Shown: positions 42,298 through 55,607, numbered from the stretch's first letter. The stretch: DNA of 64,000 bases from Willaertia magna (GCA_902984215.1 CADWAF010001970.1:56927-120926), one strand, 5' to 3'. The notes: generated from the sequence alone by a model not told the origin. A program made the numbers and translations.

Positions 42298-43368
42298 ATG
42301 TGTAAATATACCACCACATTGTTATTCTTCTTCCTCTTAACACTCTTTACTTTCATTATTAAGGCAGAAAAAGTAGCATTCGGTAATTTCGCTTGTGGAA
42401 CCAAACGAACAAACAAGTGTATCTCTGCAACTTTTGAATACATACTCTCCTCAAATTCCACTTCCTACACCAACACTTACACTAGTTACTATGATAATAA
42501 TCAAAAAAAGGTAGATCTAGGTGTAAATCTTGTCATTGAAACTAACGTATTAAGTACTAAGGCAAGAGTATATTTTGATAAAGATTCTAGAATAATTTAT
42601 AATAAATATGAACATTTTGAACCTGGAATTGGTTGTTCTTATATGCTACCTGGAGGGAAATGTTATCAAAATGAAACGGATGAAGATAATTATGTGTTAT
42701 GTTGTGTTGGTGGGGAAAGAGGTACTGGTGCTTTTTGTTTAAAAGAACAAGATCCTCCAGAAATGATTTCTAAAAGTTCAAACTATTTAAGAAGAGCTTA
42801 TCAAGTGTATAGAATGACAAATGTTGAGTTTTTAGTTTCTGTTCAAATTAAAATTTCACAAAATGGACATTCAAGGGTATTTACTTTAAGTGAATCTGTA
42901 TCTTCTAATACTATTACAGATTTATTAGAAGCAGCAATGTCATGGAGTATTAATAGAAATAATGATATTAGTAAATTAAGTTCTTTTATGAGTAATAATG
43001 TGTTATTAAGATTAATTCAAAAAGGTTCATCTAAAATCTTACCTTCAGAAGTTTTCTCTGTTGAAAGAACATCAAACTTTATGGCAGATAGATATTCTTT
43101 TATAAGTAAAGCTAATTGTGTAGGAACTATTGGTGATGTAACAAACACACACGACACAGTTGACCAATTACAAGATCAATTTTACAAAGCAGAGGAAAAT
43201 ATTGGTATTGTAAAAGTACTTAAAGATCTATATGTAAAATATCCAGAAAGTATTACATTTGATAATACAATTAGTAGTGATCAAAGTGGAGTGAATTATT
43301 TTGAAATAGACTTGGATACCCCAGTCATTGCTTTAAGTTTATTAATTGAAAATATTTATGAAATTTAA
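42298..43368 (+). CDS. Secreted protein, unrecognised, 356 aa
   Basis: Clear signal peptide (residues 4-23, KYTTTLLFFFLLTLFTFIIKA). The mature part begins EKVAFGNFACGTKRTNKC with paired cysteines, then CSYMLPGGKC and YVLCCVGGERGTGAFC, suggesting a disulfide-rich N-terminal domain. A more ordinary alpha/beta region follows. Several N-glycosylation sites; no membrane anchor. The start lies just outside the right inverted-repeat arm, so its promoter must include the arm or the tRNA. No family recognised. Confidence 0.75.
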   Translation: MCKYTTTLLFFFLLTLFTFIIKAEKVAFGNFACGTKRTNKCISATFEYILSSNSTSYTNTYTSYYDNNQKKVDLGVNLVIETNVLSTKARVYFDKDSRIIYNKYEHFEPGIGCSYMLPGGKCYQNETDEDNYVLCCVGGERGTGAFCLKEQDPPEMISKSSNYLRRAYQVYRMTNVEFLVSVQIKISQNGHSRVFTLSESVSSNTITDLLEAAMSWSINRNNDISKLSSFMSNNVLLRLIQKGSSKILPSEVFSVERTSNFMADRYSFISKANCVGTIGDVTNTHDTVDQLQDQFYKAEENIGIVKVLKDLYVKYPESITFDNTISSDQSGVNYFEIDLDTPVIALSLLIENIYEI

Positions 43369-43420
43369 TTTATTTTAATCTTTAAAAAATAGTAAATAAT
43401 AATATTTAAATTATAATTAC

Positions 43421-44464
43421 TTACGAGATATAACTTCTTCTAGGTTTAGTAATTAAAAATTCATAAATTAACCCTCCAATACCACCTCCAATAAAAGGAG
43501 CAGTATAGTAGATCCAACAATTTGTATACCATGTCCAAGAAATAACTTGTGGTCCCATATTCATTACCTATTTAAATAAATTATAATAGTTATAATAGAT
43601 TGTAGTTTACAATAAAATTTTGTAAACAAAAAATGTATTTTTAAAAAATAACTTACAGGATTCATACAAGCACCCGTTAACGCACCTGCCATTGCATCTG
43701 CACCTAGAGCAAAACCAATTGGGACACTAGCTACAACACCACTGATTGGTTCTAAACCTGTTTCAGAATTTAAATGTTGTGATTTCATTGCTGAACCAAA
43801 AATTGTCATTGTTAAAAACATTGTTAAAAGTATTTCTAATGCAAATCCTCTGAATGCATCTCCAATTTCTGTTGGCGGTACAAATACAGCTGGTTGAGCT
43901 TTACAAAAAAAATATTAAAATGATTTGGTTACAATAAAAGATTACAAAAATGTTAAAAAGTATGAAAACATACCAGTTTTAGCAACTAATAAAGTAAAAG
44001 AAGCAGCTATAATACCTCCTACAACTTGTGCTAACATGTATAATAAACCAGATACAAAACCAATATTTCTTGTTATCATTGCCGCAAATGTGACAGCTGG
44101 ATTAAAATGTCCACCTGAAATTGGTCCAAAAGTATGTACCATAGCTAATAATGCAAACATGTGACCAAAAGCTCCTTGAAATAATTCTCCTTTAGAATAA
44201 ACCTCTGCAGTTGTCGCAATAAAAACAAACTAGTTAAAAATAATGTGAAAAGTTATAAATTATCAAAATTAAAATTATTATAAATTATAATTATTTAATT
44301 AAAACATACTAAAGTTGTTCCTACTAATTCAGCGAGTACAGCTCTCCAATTAACTGTAACATCTGGGTGACTAAAAGATATTTCACTATTTAAAAAATTT
44401 CCGAGTTCAAAATTAAAAACATTGATTTGTTTTATAAAACGTACCGACCATTAATTGAAACCAT
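43421..44464 (-). CDS. Aquaporin/MIP channel with NPA and NPV motifs
   Basis: Five exons: 44445-44464, 44310-44385, 43974-44229, 43657-43898, 43421-43567, all GT-AG, giving 246 residues, a normal aquaporin length. Six hydrophobic spans are evident. Loop B has [12 protein letters not shown]. Loop E reads [14 protein letters not shown], with NPV replacing NPA and methionine where most aquaporins have the selectivity-filter arginine (NPAR). Exon 1 (MVSINGR) joins at an AAATAG acceptor; this short exon is the least certain part. Such filters are expected to alter or widen substrate range; the substrate is unknown. Confidence 0.85.
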
Positions 44465-44773
44465 TTTTATTATTTAAAGTACAAGATATTAATTTGAAAC
44501 AAAACGTTTGTTGACAATAAATTATAATACGTGAAAGGAAGGATAACAAAATTGATTAGAAGTGTGTGAAATTTTTTTTTGCAGTTTCAACCGGTGTTTG
44601 AAAGATCCGACTCATTTTCTGAAACAAAAATCCAATTTCCTTGCATTTCAAGCGTTTCAAGAAAAACGAGGCAGGAAACACAATAAGCGGAGAAGAAGCA
44701 GGAGTAATTAAGGATGGATAAACTGCTGCATGCATGATTAAAAGTTGATATTTAATTTACAATACATAATAAT
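44465..44773. other. Intergenic
   Basis: 309 bp with the aquaporin promoter and the 3' end of the b561 gene. Locally less AT-rich; no ORF or RNA recognised. Confidence 0.45.
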
Positions 44774-46306
44774 TTATTTCTTTTTACTATTACCAGTAAT
44801 TCCTAATTGTTTTTTAATTTGTCTTCGAATTGGATTAACAATTGTTTTAATACCTAAACTTTCAATTACTCCAATAAAGAATAAAATAATAAATAAATAA
44901 AAACTTAAAATAATAAAATATTCAGGTCTAGCATAAACCGCATGAATACCAAAATATAAATTTAAAATTCCAGCTAAAATAATTAATCTTCCTCCCCAAA
45001 CATGTAGTTTTTGGATATATTCTTTAATTGTTTCATCTGATATATTCCACTTGTTATTTGTTGTATTGTTGTTGTTGTTGTTCTTATTACCTACTTCTCC
45101 ATTGTTATTATTATTCCCGCCAACACCACCATTACTTGGAGTAGTACTACTTAAAATACTATGTGAATGTTTCTTCCTTTCCGATAAGAACCATTTCACA
45201 AAGTAGAAAAGAGGTCCACTAATTGGTAATTGATAACAAAGCATTGCAATAAATACAATTATTCCAATAATTTTATGTATCGAATCATAATGTCTTTTCG
45301 TTTCAAAATGACAAGCTAATGTTGATAATATAAAAGCAATTACAACAAATAAAATTGCTAATAAAACAAATGTAATGTGAATATATAAATAAATTTTTGT
45401 TAATTCTTTAAATGGTTTTAAATACCTAACACTTAAAATAGATAAAACTAATAAAACTGTAAAAGATAAAATCATTAATGCACCATGTGTAAATCTTAAT
45501 GCTTGTAAAGTAGAATTAATTGGAAAGAAATAAATAGTACCATATTCAAACCAACCCTTTCCAGAAGAATGAATCACAATTACACTTGTTTGATTTTGAT
45601 TTAAAACTGCACCATCATCTATCATTTGTTTTAAATCATTTACTTCACTTGTAGGTATCTCTGAATAAACGAAATAATTAATAAATTTAACACCTCTAGA
45701 ATTCTTTTGATTTTGTGTAACTAATGGTGTATCCATACCATCAGTAAAGTTATAAGCTCTCCAAAATTGTATAATTTTAAATAGTTCTGTATCTGTTTTA
45801 AATTCTTCGTATTTCGTTACCTGTGGGTTTTCTAAAGGTGTATCATTATAATCTAAACGATAACTTGTGAAAATCTCTGCAGTAGATAATGATGTAACAT
45901 CTAAGTTAGTTTGTATAAATCCATCACTAAATGAAGTGTCATTTTCAAAAGTCCAAACGTCAATTAAATTAGTTGAAGGAGAAGCAAAACTTAAACCAAT
46001 TTTAAAGGAATTATTTTTAATTTCGTTTAATTTACATGCCGTTACCATTGTCACATTCCATCCATAATTATTCTTTTTATCATAAAGTAAAAACAATCTG
46101 TCATTATTTAAATAAATGAAATTGGGATATTCCCTTTTTAATTGTTTATGATAATTAGAAGAAATAAAATCAAATGTTATTGTACTTTTACTTTCTTGAT
46201 GAGATGGAGAAATAATTATTAGTGTTATTAGAAAAAAAGTTAGGAGAAGAAACAGATGGTGGCAGGTCATTATATGCTTTCTTTTTTGAGAACGATGACA
46301 AGTCAT
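44774..46306 (-). CDS. DOMON-like/cytochrome b561 membrane oxidoreductase
   Basis: 510 residues from ATG 46306; ATG 46270 would give a more classical signal peptide (MTCHHLFLLLTFFLITLII). Residues ~30-260 form a secreted beta-rich domain that fits DOMON (GLSFASP..NLIDVWTF, SYRLDYNDTP, FINYFVYSE). Then come five to six transmembrane helices with the four histidines expected for two b-type hemes: RFTHGALMIL, YIHITFVLL, SIHKIIGIIV and KLHVWGGRL. An N/G-rich cytosolic loop lies between helices. Such proteins carry electrons across membranes, for example to reduce extracellular iron. Location inferred as plasma or endomembrane. Confidence 0.82.
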   Translation of the reverse strand: MTCHRSQKRKHIMTCHHLFLLLTFFLITLIIISPSHQESKSTITFDFISSNYHKQLKREYPNFIYLNNDRLFLLYDKKNNYGWNVTMVTACKLNEIKNNSFKIGLSFASPSTNLIDVWTFENDTSFSDGFIQTNLDVTSLSTAEIFTSYRLDYNDTPLENPQVTKYEEFKTDTELFKIIQFWRAYNFTDGMDTPLVTQNQKNSRGVKFINYFVYSEIPTSEVNDLKQMIDDGAVLNQNQTSVIVIHSSGKGWFEYGTIYFFPINSTLQALRFTHGALMILSFTVLLVLSILSVRYLKPFKELTKIYLYIHITFVLLAILFVVIAFILSTLACHFETKRHYDSIHKIIGIIVFIAMLCYQLPISGPLFYFVKWFLSERKKHSHSILSSTTPSNGGVGGNNNNNGEVGNKNNNNNNTTNNKWNISDETIKEYIQKLHVWGGRLIILAGILNLYFGIHAVYARPEYFIILSFYLFIILFFIGVIESLGIKTIVNPIRRQIKKQLGITGNSKKK

Positions 46307-46653
46307 TTGTCACTATATTTTTTTAGACTGTTCTTCCATAGTTTTCTTGATATCATTTTGCAAAAACCAATTAATCAATAAAAGTAATTACTTTTACTCC
46401 TAAAAAGCTTGTGGCAGAAGAAATTCATAAGAACAACACTTGCACACGCTCCGTTTTCTTCAAAAATCACTGAATATTTAAAGATCAGCACAAAGGATTA
46501 ATCAATAATGATAAAGGTTTTATTAATTTTTACATTTTGTTGTCATCACATCAATCGAATCAGTTAGTCAACTTTTCACAAAGAATTCGGGTGACAGATT
46601 TTATGTTTTCCAAATAATTTCGCCTTAAAGTTCAATTAATTACACCATAAAAA
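46307..46653. other. Divergent intergenic region
   Basis: 347 bp between divergent starts of the b561 and ELAPOR-like genes; no feature beyond presumed promoters. Confidence 0.45.
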
Positions 46654-49600
46654 ATGGAATCGTTAACATGTAAGAAGAGAGATCATTCTTTTTTTATGGG
46701 ATTGGTCATTATCTTGATATTAGCAACAACACTCACAAATAATTTAATATTAGGAAAGGAATGTACATTAGATGACTATGGTTCAACATATAGTTCATGC
46801 GATTATATAAATAATCCTAATGGTATGAGGACAGTAATTTATTATAAGAAAGATAACTGTTCCGAGGGAAATGTTCCTATACCATCTTCAAATACTCAAA
46901 TTCCATGTAGTAAGTTTTATTTAAATAATGAATAGTTTTCTAAACGAGTAATTTAGACTTAACTTGTCCGAATGGTGAATTCTTAAGCCCACCTTCATTA
47001 GTTTGTCAAAAATGTAAGCCTGGGGAATTTAGTTTCTCAGAAGGTGTTAGAATAGATGAATGGAAAACATTACCTGAGACATTTAAAACTACTTGTACTT
47101 CCGATGTAAGTTAATTAAAGTCAATTAGGATTTTAATATAAATTAATTCAATAATTAAAGGCTGGAGAGAAAGTAGATTGTGAAGCTTGGAAAGTTGCGA
47201 CCAATGGAAAATATATTTATTCTGGGGATCAACCTAAATTGACTCAAATTGCTACTTCTACTTTAACATACTTTGTTAATATACTTAGAGAATCTGGATC
47301 AATTGAATTTAGTTTTAGAGCTGATTCTGGTCCAGAAGATGGATTAGAATTTTATATTGATGATCGTCAAGTACTAGGAAGGGTTTCTTATGTAGCAACT
47401 GAAAGTATTAAAACATTTCCTTTAACTAAGGGTTATCATCGTTTAGAATGGAGATATATTAAAGAGTCAACTATCTCTAGTGGAAAGAATAGAGCTTTAA
47501 TTTATTGGATAAAAGTTTCTGGTACGAAATTTACTTCCGATTCATGTGAAGTTTGTCCTAAAGGTACTTTTAGTAAGAGTGAAGGCTCTGCTGATTGTGA
47601 GTCTTGTCCTATTAACACTTTTAGTGACAAGGAAGGAAGTACTTCTTGTACGGCATGTGATGATGATAAATATGCAACATTAGGTTCTACAACTTGTTTA
47701 CCAAGACCTATTTGTACAAAAGATGATTATTATGCTTATTATACAAGTTGTAGTAACGGAAAGAGAGAATTAAAATTTGATTGGAAATATCCTAAATATT
47801 GTTATCAAGGTGTTGAGTTACCTGCAAACAAAGTTGACCAACCTTGTAATCAATGTCCAAAAGGTCAATTTAGAAAGGATGATGTGTGTCAACAATGTAA
47901 TGGCCCATTTCAATATTATGATGGAATGTATAAAGATTGTAGAACTTGTTATGAAGGATATGCAGCTATTAAATACAAAAGATATGATAGTGCCTTCCTT
48001 AATGAAATAGGATCAAAATTACCTGAAGAATGGTCTAATAAATGTTTGGGAGAATGTGATAAAGAGAATAATGGTTGGAGAGTAGTATCTAATGCTGAAA
48101 CTGGAGAGGCTTATTTAGATGCTGCAGGAGGTGGTTATGGAGATGAAACTTTATTATCTATTCCTTTTGAATTATACACAGACGGTAATATTGAAGTTGA
48201 CTATGAAATTGTTACTGAAGCTGAAAAACTAGATACTTCTATGTTTTTAATATTTATTAATGGAACACTTCAAACTGAGGTTACTAAAAGTACTTCAGTT
48301 GGAAAAGCAAAATTCAAGTCAAAGTATTATCCTCCTGGAAGTTATTTATTATCATTAGCTTTTGATAAGTATGACTCTGTTCAAAAACAATCAACTGTTA
48401 AGGTAACCTCTATTGTTATTGAGGGTGAAAAATCAGGAGCAGCTGATAGTTGTATTGAATGCAGAGAAGGTTTTTATTGTCCACAAAAGGTTGACCAATT
48501 TATTCCTTGTCCTCCAGGACAATATTCAAATGTTAAATCAGAAGTTTGTATGGGATGTTATAATGGATATTTTAATGACAAATGGGCACAACAAAGATGT
48601 AGAATCTGTGGTACAGGTACAGCTTCTGGTGGTATGGGTGCTTTAGAATGTATTAACACTTGTTCTTATCAAATTCCTGGAACCGAAATAATTTATAATT
48701 TGACAGAATTACAATCTGCATTAAATGATCCACAATTTGAGGGATTACGTTTAGCTCAATCTGATTTAAGAATTTTCTTTAGTTTATGTAACAGATTTGA
48801 TACTGCACAAGTCCCATATTGTAAAAAGGAATCTAGACCTGCAGTCAATGAATTAAAGAAGTTAGAAAAAACAAGTAAGAATATTAGAAAAGGTTATACC
48901 ACATATTCTTGTATTGAACAAGGTACTGAAGAAAATCGTAGACTTTTAGCTGGAGATATGGGAAATGTAATTTTCTATAGTGAAGCAAGTGATCCTTCAA
49001 AACGTGCTGAAGGTTTAACTGTCAGTTTATCAACAGATTATAAATGTCCAGATAATTCAGGTATTTATAAAACTGAAATTGAATTAAAGTGTAATCCTAA
49101 AGCAGGTATAGGTAAACCAGTATTTAAATCAGTAGAAAGAGTAGGAAGTGGTAAAAGATTTGATGAGATTTGTACTGCAAATGTTTTATGGGAAAGTTCA
49201 TTTGCCTGTCCTGTTTGTACTATTTATGATTATGAAGTTGTTCTTGGTGCTTGTGAGGATGGTAAGAGAAAGAGAAAGAACTTTTTAAAACCAGATTCTA
49301 AATGTGTTCCACATTCTACTCTTGGACTACAATTACTTCCTGAAGTTGTTGAAGATTGTCCAATTTGTTCTCCATTAGATTATCATTTTGTTGACACTAA
49401 ATGCATTGCTGGTAAATCTACTAGAAAGTTTGTTTGGAAAGAACCAAAGAATTGTACTGGAGGTGTTAATTTACCTCATGATGAAGAATTACCTTGTGAA
49501 GAAGTTGAAGTTGGATTTACTACTGCCCTGTCAGGATTTATAGTTATTGGTTCTATCTTTTTATGTTTAGTTGCAGTAATTGGTGTCTGTTATGCTAAGA

Positions 49601-49809
49601 ATAGAAAATTGAATTCACAATATGAATTACTTTCTGGAAGAGAAGGTGGTCAACATGTAAATGAGTTTGAATTGAGACCAACAAATGTTGAAGTTTATGA
49701 TCAAAATGATAGTGAAGATGAAAATTTAGATATTGACATAGGATTCCATAGCAATAATAATAGTATAGCTATTAATCCATTTTCTGACTCAGATGAAGAT
49801 AAAGTGTAA
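46654..49809 (+). CDS. ELAPOR1/EIG121 (KIAA1324)-like membrane protein
   Basis: Three exons: 46654-46909, 46957-47105, 47161-49809. The joins keep frame and give 1017 residues, matching the animal family (~1010). Signal peptide ~15-35. The repeated module C(T)..DY......C..GKR...F.W..PK.C..GV.LP, typical of the family, occurs at ~37, ~290, ~810 and ~865. Between them are ephrin-receptor-like Cys-rich stretches (CPKGTFSKSEGSADCESCP). A region at ~600-780 fits the mannose-6-phosphate-receptor-like part. One transmembrane span (~921-945) is followed by an acidic tail with DSDEDK. In animals the protein works in endosome-lysosome and autophagy traffic; that role here is inference. Confidence 0.82.
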
Positions 49810-50022
49810 ATATTTGGTCAACTTGGAGTTAAATTATTGGTAAATCAGTATCAATAAAAAAGAATTTTAAAAAAGCATCTCATCCTCTAAACGAAGAAAA
49901 TAACAAATTAAATCTTGTTGCTACATTCTCAGAGAGAGGATTTAGGTATGTGGTGTTAAATAGGTACAAAAAAACTTGAGTATTAAAAAGAAATTACAGT
50001 TTTGGTTTGATTTTAATATTAT

Positions 50023-52080
50023 TTACAAAGAATGTTGAGAATAAGGAGATAGTGTTCTCAATCTTTTATCTTCAAGTGCCTTTCCAACAGTAAAATGATA
50101 AAGAGTCTGATATTTGTGTTCATTATTATCTATTGCCACTTCTTCCAAAACATTTTCATGAACTAAATCATCAAAATAACATCCTATCCCAGTACCTCTT
50201 AAAGTAAATCTTTCAGCCTCTAAATATAATATTTGACCAATAAATCCAGCTTCCCAATACATTTCTTTATAAACATGAGGTCCCTTTTCCTCTAAATACT
50301 TCTCAAAATTAGTTGCAAACATTGAAACACAAAAACAACTAGTTGCTCCAATATCTTGTATACAAGAAGAAAGTTTAGCAAATTGTTGAGTATTTCCCTT
50401 TACTAATCTATATAAAGGTAAACTAGAATCAACCTTTTCCCATTCAAAACTATCACCCCAATCATCTTTAATCTCTTTAAGTGATAACCTCAATTTATCC
50501 TTACTTTCTTCTTCCTTACCGACAACGGCATCATCTCCTCTATAAAGAAAATATAAACCACTTTCCAAACCATTCACTCGATGAACAAATAATAACAAAT
50601 GCATCATTGAACCCTTTTCAATAAATTCTTTATCAAATGGATTTAAACATCTCCAAATAGATGGATAATGCATTGGTAATAACTTTTCTAACATGGAAAA
50701 GAATTCTTCCTTTTCCATAAATGTATAATTATCAAAATCTTGTGCACTTCTTCTAGTTCTAATAATTTGTTCAACTGATAATTTTGATTCTTTTTCAAAA
50801 TGGTTTGGAATTTTAAATAAATAATTATTTATAAAGGAAATGTTTAAATTATTTGTTTGTAAAGTATTGTTGTAATTTGGAATTGTCTTTTTACAAATAT
50901 TTGAAATTTCATGGATTTGTGGCCAATCTTGATGATTGTCACAAAGTAAATTTGGTTGTCCAAACTTTACAACATTTAAATTTTTCTCATCAATTAACCA
51001 TAATTCTTCCTTATTTAACTTTAAATCAGATTTTATCTCTAAAATACCCTTTCTCTTATCATTATTATTCTCCACATTATTTACCTTAAAATTCCTATTA
51101 GGTTTTGTATTAATCATTAAAAGTACTTCATGGTACTCTCTTTCTTGTTTATATTCTTCATTTAATTCTTCAAATTGATCTAATCCAATAATCTTTTCAA
51201 TAAACTTATCAGAAATTAAAGTATTACCATTTATACCATCACAAACGGTACAATCCCAACCTAATAAACTTGCACTATATCTTATAGAGTTAATAGCGTG
51301 ACCTGTATCTAATTGTGAATATCTAAAACTTCTTATTCCGTATTTCCATGTTTCTCTGTAATATGTACAAGAAATGGAAATAAAAAAGATATTATTATTA
51401 TTTTCAATAATTGGTTGCTGTTCTGTAATTATTGACTGATTTGATTGTTGACTTGATAATAAAAATTCTTTTCTTAATGAAAAACCCAAAGTTTTTGATC
51501 TTAATTGAAGAGCATGAATTTCAGGATTATAACAAAAACTATATGTGTTATCATCATCTATTGATTTGTTATTATTCGTTGTTGTGATATCTTTATCAAA
51601 TATTAAATAGCATTGACATGGATGTAAATTACCACTTGAAGGGTTTACTCTTAAATTCCAACTATTTGTTTTATATTTCTTTGTTGCTGATAAACTCATT
51701 GAATAATACATTAATTCACTTATACTTTCAACTGTCAATTCTTTAGGTTCTATTATTACCTTTTCAGTATTGTTATTATTATTAAATAATATTAATTGTT
51801 GTTCTGGATAGATTTGATAAAATTGTGTATTTTTAGTTTTATATTCTTCTTCTAATCTTTCGGGATGTAAAGTAAATAGAGGTTGAACGGCTGTATTATT
51901 ATTGCTGATAGTGCTGTTATTGTTAGATTTGGAAGGAATGAAATAACGATAAGGATTTGGTTGATTAGCCCAATCTAAATATCCTTTTGACGGAGCATAT
52001 TTGTTAGGATAATAATGTTTTGTTAAATCATGAAAATCTAATACTTTTTGTTTAATACTTGTCATTACTTGTTTTTTCAT
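50023..52080 (-). CDS. SagB-type nitroreductase-fold protein, tandem halves
   Basis: 685 residues, ATG 52080. Two nitroreductase-like halves: ~95-330 (SMSLSATKKYKTNSWNLRVNPSSGNLHPCQCYLIF, RAAL-like helices, HAINSIRYSASLLGWDCTV) and ~430-670 (IRTRRSAQDFDNYTF, GLESGLYFLYRGDDAVV, EAGFIGQILYLEAERFTLRGTGIGCYFDD). The S-R-R-SA..F signature and the C-terminal TGIGCYFDD fit SagB-like FMN oxidoreductases, which in bacteria oxidise azolines in peptides. No peptide-cyclase partner is nearby, so substrate is unknown. N-rich insertions. Found mainly in bacteria, so transfer is possible. Confidence 0.75.
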   Translation of the reverse strand: MKKQVMTSIKQKVLDFHDLTKHYYPNKYAPSKGYLDWANQPNPYRYFIPSKSNNNSTISNNNTAVQPLFTLHPERLEEEYKTKNTQFYQIYPEQQLILFNNNNNTEKVIIEPKELTVESISELMYYSMSLSATKKYKTNSWNLRVNPSSGNLHPCQCYLIFDKDITTTNNNKSIDDDNTYSFCYNPEIHALQLRSKTLGFSLRKEFLLSSQQSNQSIITEQQPIIENNNNIFFISISCTYYRETWKYGIRSFRYSQLDTGHAINSIRYSASLLGWDCTVCDGINGNTLISDKFIEKIIGLDQFEELNEEYKQEREYHEVLLMINTKPNRNFKVNNVENNNDKRKGILEIKSDLKLNKEELWLIDEKNLNVVKFGQPNLLCDNHQDWPQIHEISNICKKTIPNYNNTLQTNNLNISFINNYLFKIPNHFEKESKLSVEQIIRTRRSAQDFDNYTFMEKEEFFSMLEKLLPMHYPSIWRCLNPFDKEFIEKGSMMHLLLFVHRVNGLESGLYFLYRGDDAVVGKEEESKDKLRLSLKEIKDDWGDSFEWEKVDSSLPLYRLVKGNTQQFAKLSSCIQDIGATSCFCVSMFATNFEKYLEEKGPHVYKEMYWEAGFIGQILYLEAERFTLRGTGIGCYFDDLVHENVLEEVAIDNNEHKYQTLYHFTVGKALEDKRLRTLSPYSQHSL

Positions 52081-52190
52081 ATTTTTTTTTTGTTGTAAAG
52101 TTTTTATTTAATGACAAGTAAGGTATTAATATGTAATAAAATTATATAATTACAATAATAAGATATACACTATTTGTTTTTAAAAGTAAT

Positions 52191-52994
52191 TTAAAGTGAG
52201 CTTTGAATGAAACCACGAAGGGCCTCTTTATCAAAACCTTCTCCAGTTGGTAAAATGTGTTGTTTTGGATGTGTTAGTATCAATGGCTTTCCAAAACATG
52301 TTTCAGCAAATTCTTTTGATCTTTCTGGAGTAACAATTTTATCATTTTCACCATAAATATGTAATGTTTTAATAGCTTCATCTAATTTATAATTATTTTT
52401 AAATAAAACATTATATAACTCTAATATTTCATTTGCTCTAGGTTTAAATCCACCAATGAAAACTACGTATTTAAGGTTAATTTCATTTGTATTTGGATGG
52501 AAGAATACTTTTCTTGTTAAATCAATAATTTCATCAAAATTAGTGTCATCTGGGTCAATTGAGTCAATTGTGGTGTTATTATTATTGTTGTTGCCTTCTT
52601 CAAATAGAGAAGAAGGTAAGTTTTCTCTATTAAGTAATTTATGTTTTTCAAGAGAAATTAAAGTACAAATAATTGAAGCTATAAAACAACCTTGACTAAA
52701 AGCCATCATACCAGTAAAAGATTTATCTTTCATCTCTTCAAGGGTATATTTAATACTCTTCCTCCAATATCTATAAATTGTTCTATCTTCATTAGGAAAT
52801 ATCCAAGTTCTATATTCTGTATTATTTTCAAATTTCTTTCCAACACCATCTGTTTCTGCAAAGAAAGGAGCATCAATAAATTCAAAAGAATTTACCAAGT
52901 TTTTAAGTTGTTTTCTAAAACCTGCCGATTTAGCTTTGAAAATTTCAGCGTTTTGTAACCAACCATGTAATAAAACTACTTTATGATTTTGCAT
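52191..52994 (-). CDS. Serine hydrolase, FSH1/OVCA2 family
   Basis: Start at ATG 52994 (an upstream TTG rejected); 267 residues. Alpha/beta-hydrolase signatures: VVLLHGWLQNAEIFKAKSAGF at the N-terminus (the family's conserved opening), nucleophile Ser in MAFSQG (~100), Asp in YGENDKIV (~218) and His in PKQHILP (~246). FEFIDAPF also fits FSH1. An N/T/D-rich insertion lies at ~145-165. Probably cytosolic esterase; substrate unknown. Confidence 0.88.
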   Translation of the reverse strand: MQNHKVVLLHGWLQNAEIFKAKSAGFRKQLKNLVNSFEFIDAPFFAETDGVGKKFENNTEYRTWIFPNEDRTIYRYWRKSIKYTLEEMKDKSFTGMMAFSQGCFIASIICTLISLEKHKLLNRENLPSSLFEEGNNNNNNTTIDSIDPDDTNFDEIIDLTRKVFFHPNTNEINLKYVVFIGGFKPRANEILELYNVLFKNNYKLDEAIKTLHIYGENDKIVTPERSKEFAETCFGKPLILTHPKQHILPTGEGFDKEALRGFIQSSL

Positions 52995-53174
52995 TATTTC
53001 TTCTTCTTTATAGTTCAATATGCTAATAATAACGTTTAAATACTTTTAACAAAGATATCGGATTTAATAAAATAATGACAGTGCTTGCTTTTGTAGATAT
53101 TCTAGTGTACTTCTACCCAGCTTATCAAGGCTATTATTACCAAATTTTTTTTTAAAAAATTTATATTCAAAAAA

Positions 53175-54867
<1,693 letters not shown>

Positions 54868-54995
54868 TTTATAGAACTAATTGTTGGCAAGGCAAGGTAA
54901 ATGGATAATGTAAATTTATGATTTTGTGAAAATATATTTTTAACTTTTGTCAATAAATTGTACATCAACATTATAATTATTTAATTAAAATAAAA

Positions 54996-55607
54996 ATGAC
55001 AAATGATGTCAACTCAAAATCAAAACTCTTGACTGAAGATATAGGTTGTTTTTATCAATTAATGGCTCCGTTTTTTGCAATTTTTGGGATGAGACAATCT
55101 AACAATGAAACAGTAGAACAACCAACAAAAGAAGAAATTGCATCATTATTAGAAGATAGTGATTCTGAAAATGAATCGGAAGAAGAAGAAGAAATTCAAA
55201 AAACAATTTTTGATAATACTAATGAAATTGTACTGAATGATGAAAGTGTTTCAATCGATCACATACTGTACGGTACTTTAGAGAACTCAAATACTCTTTC
55301 AAATGAAGAACAACAAATTTATCGTAAATTTAGGGAAACATCATTTAGAGGAATAGATGAACCGAAATCAAATATTAATGTGACTAAGAATATCAATAAT
55401 AACAATACTAACAGTCATCCTTTAAACAATAACAGTACCAACAATAATGTCACAACTATTGTTGTACCAATAACTGAAGAAAAGGAGGATAAATTGGAAG
55501 AAATACAACCAAAGAAAATTGAAAATAGGCCTCATCACAATTTTGAAGATGAATTTAATTCTTTAGTTTCTAACTTTGAAAATGACTCTGATTCAGAGCA
55601 AGATTAA
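54996..55607 (+). CDS. Acidic low-complexity protein, 203 aa
   Basis: ATG 54996. The N-terminal ~40 residues (IGCFYQLMAPFFAIFGMRQ) are hydrophobic and compact; the rest is rich in E/D/N/S with runs like DSENESEEEEEI. No domain recognised. Could be a nuclear or adaptor protein; function unassigned. Confidence 0.6.
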   Translation: MTNDVNSKSKLLTEDIGCFYQLMAPFFAIFGMRQSNNETVEQPTKEEIASLLEDSDSENESEEEEEIQKTIFDNTNEIVLNDESVSIDHILYGTLENSNTLSNEEQQIYRKFRETSFRGIDEPKSNINVTKNINNNNTNSHPLNNNSTNNNVTTIVVPITEEKEDKLEEIQPKKIENRPHHNFEDEFNSLVSNFENDSDSEQD

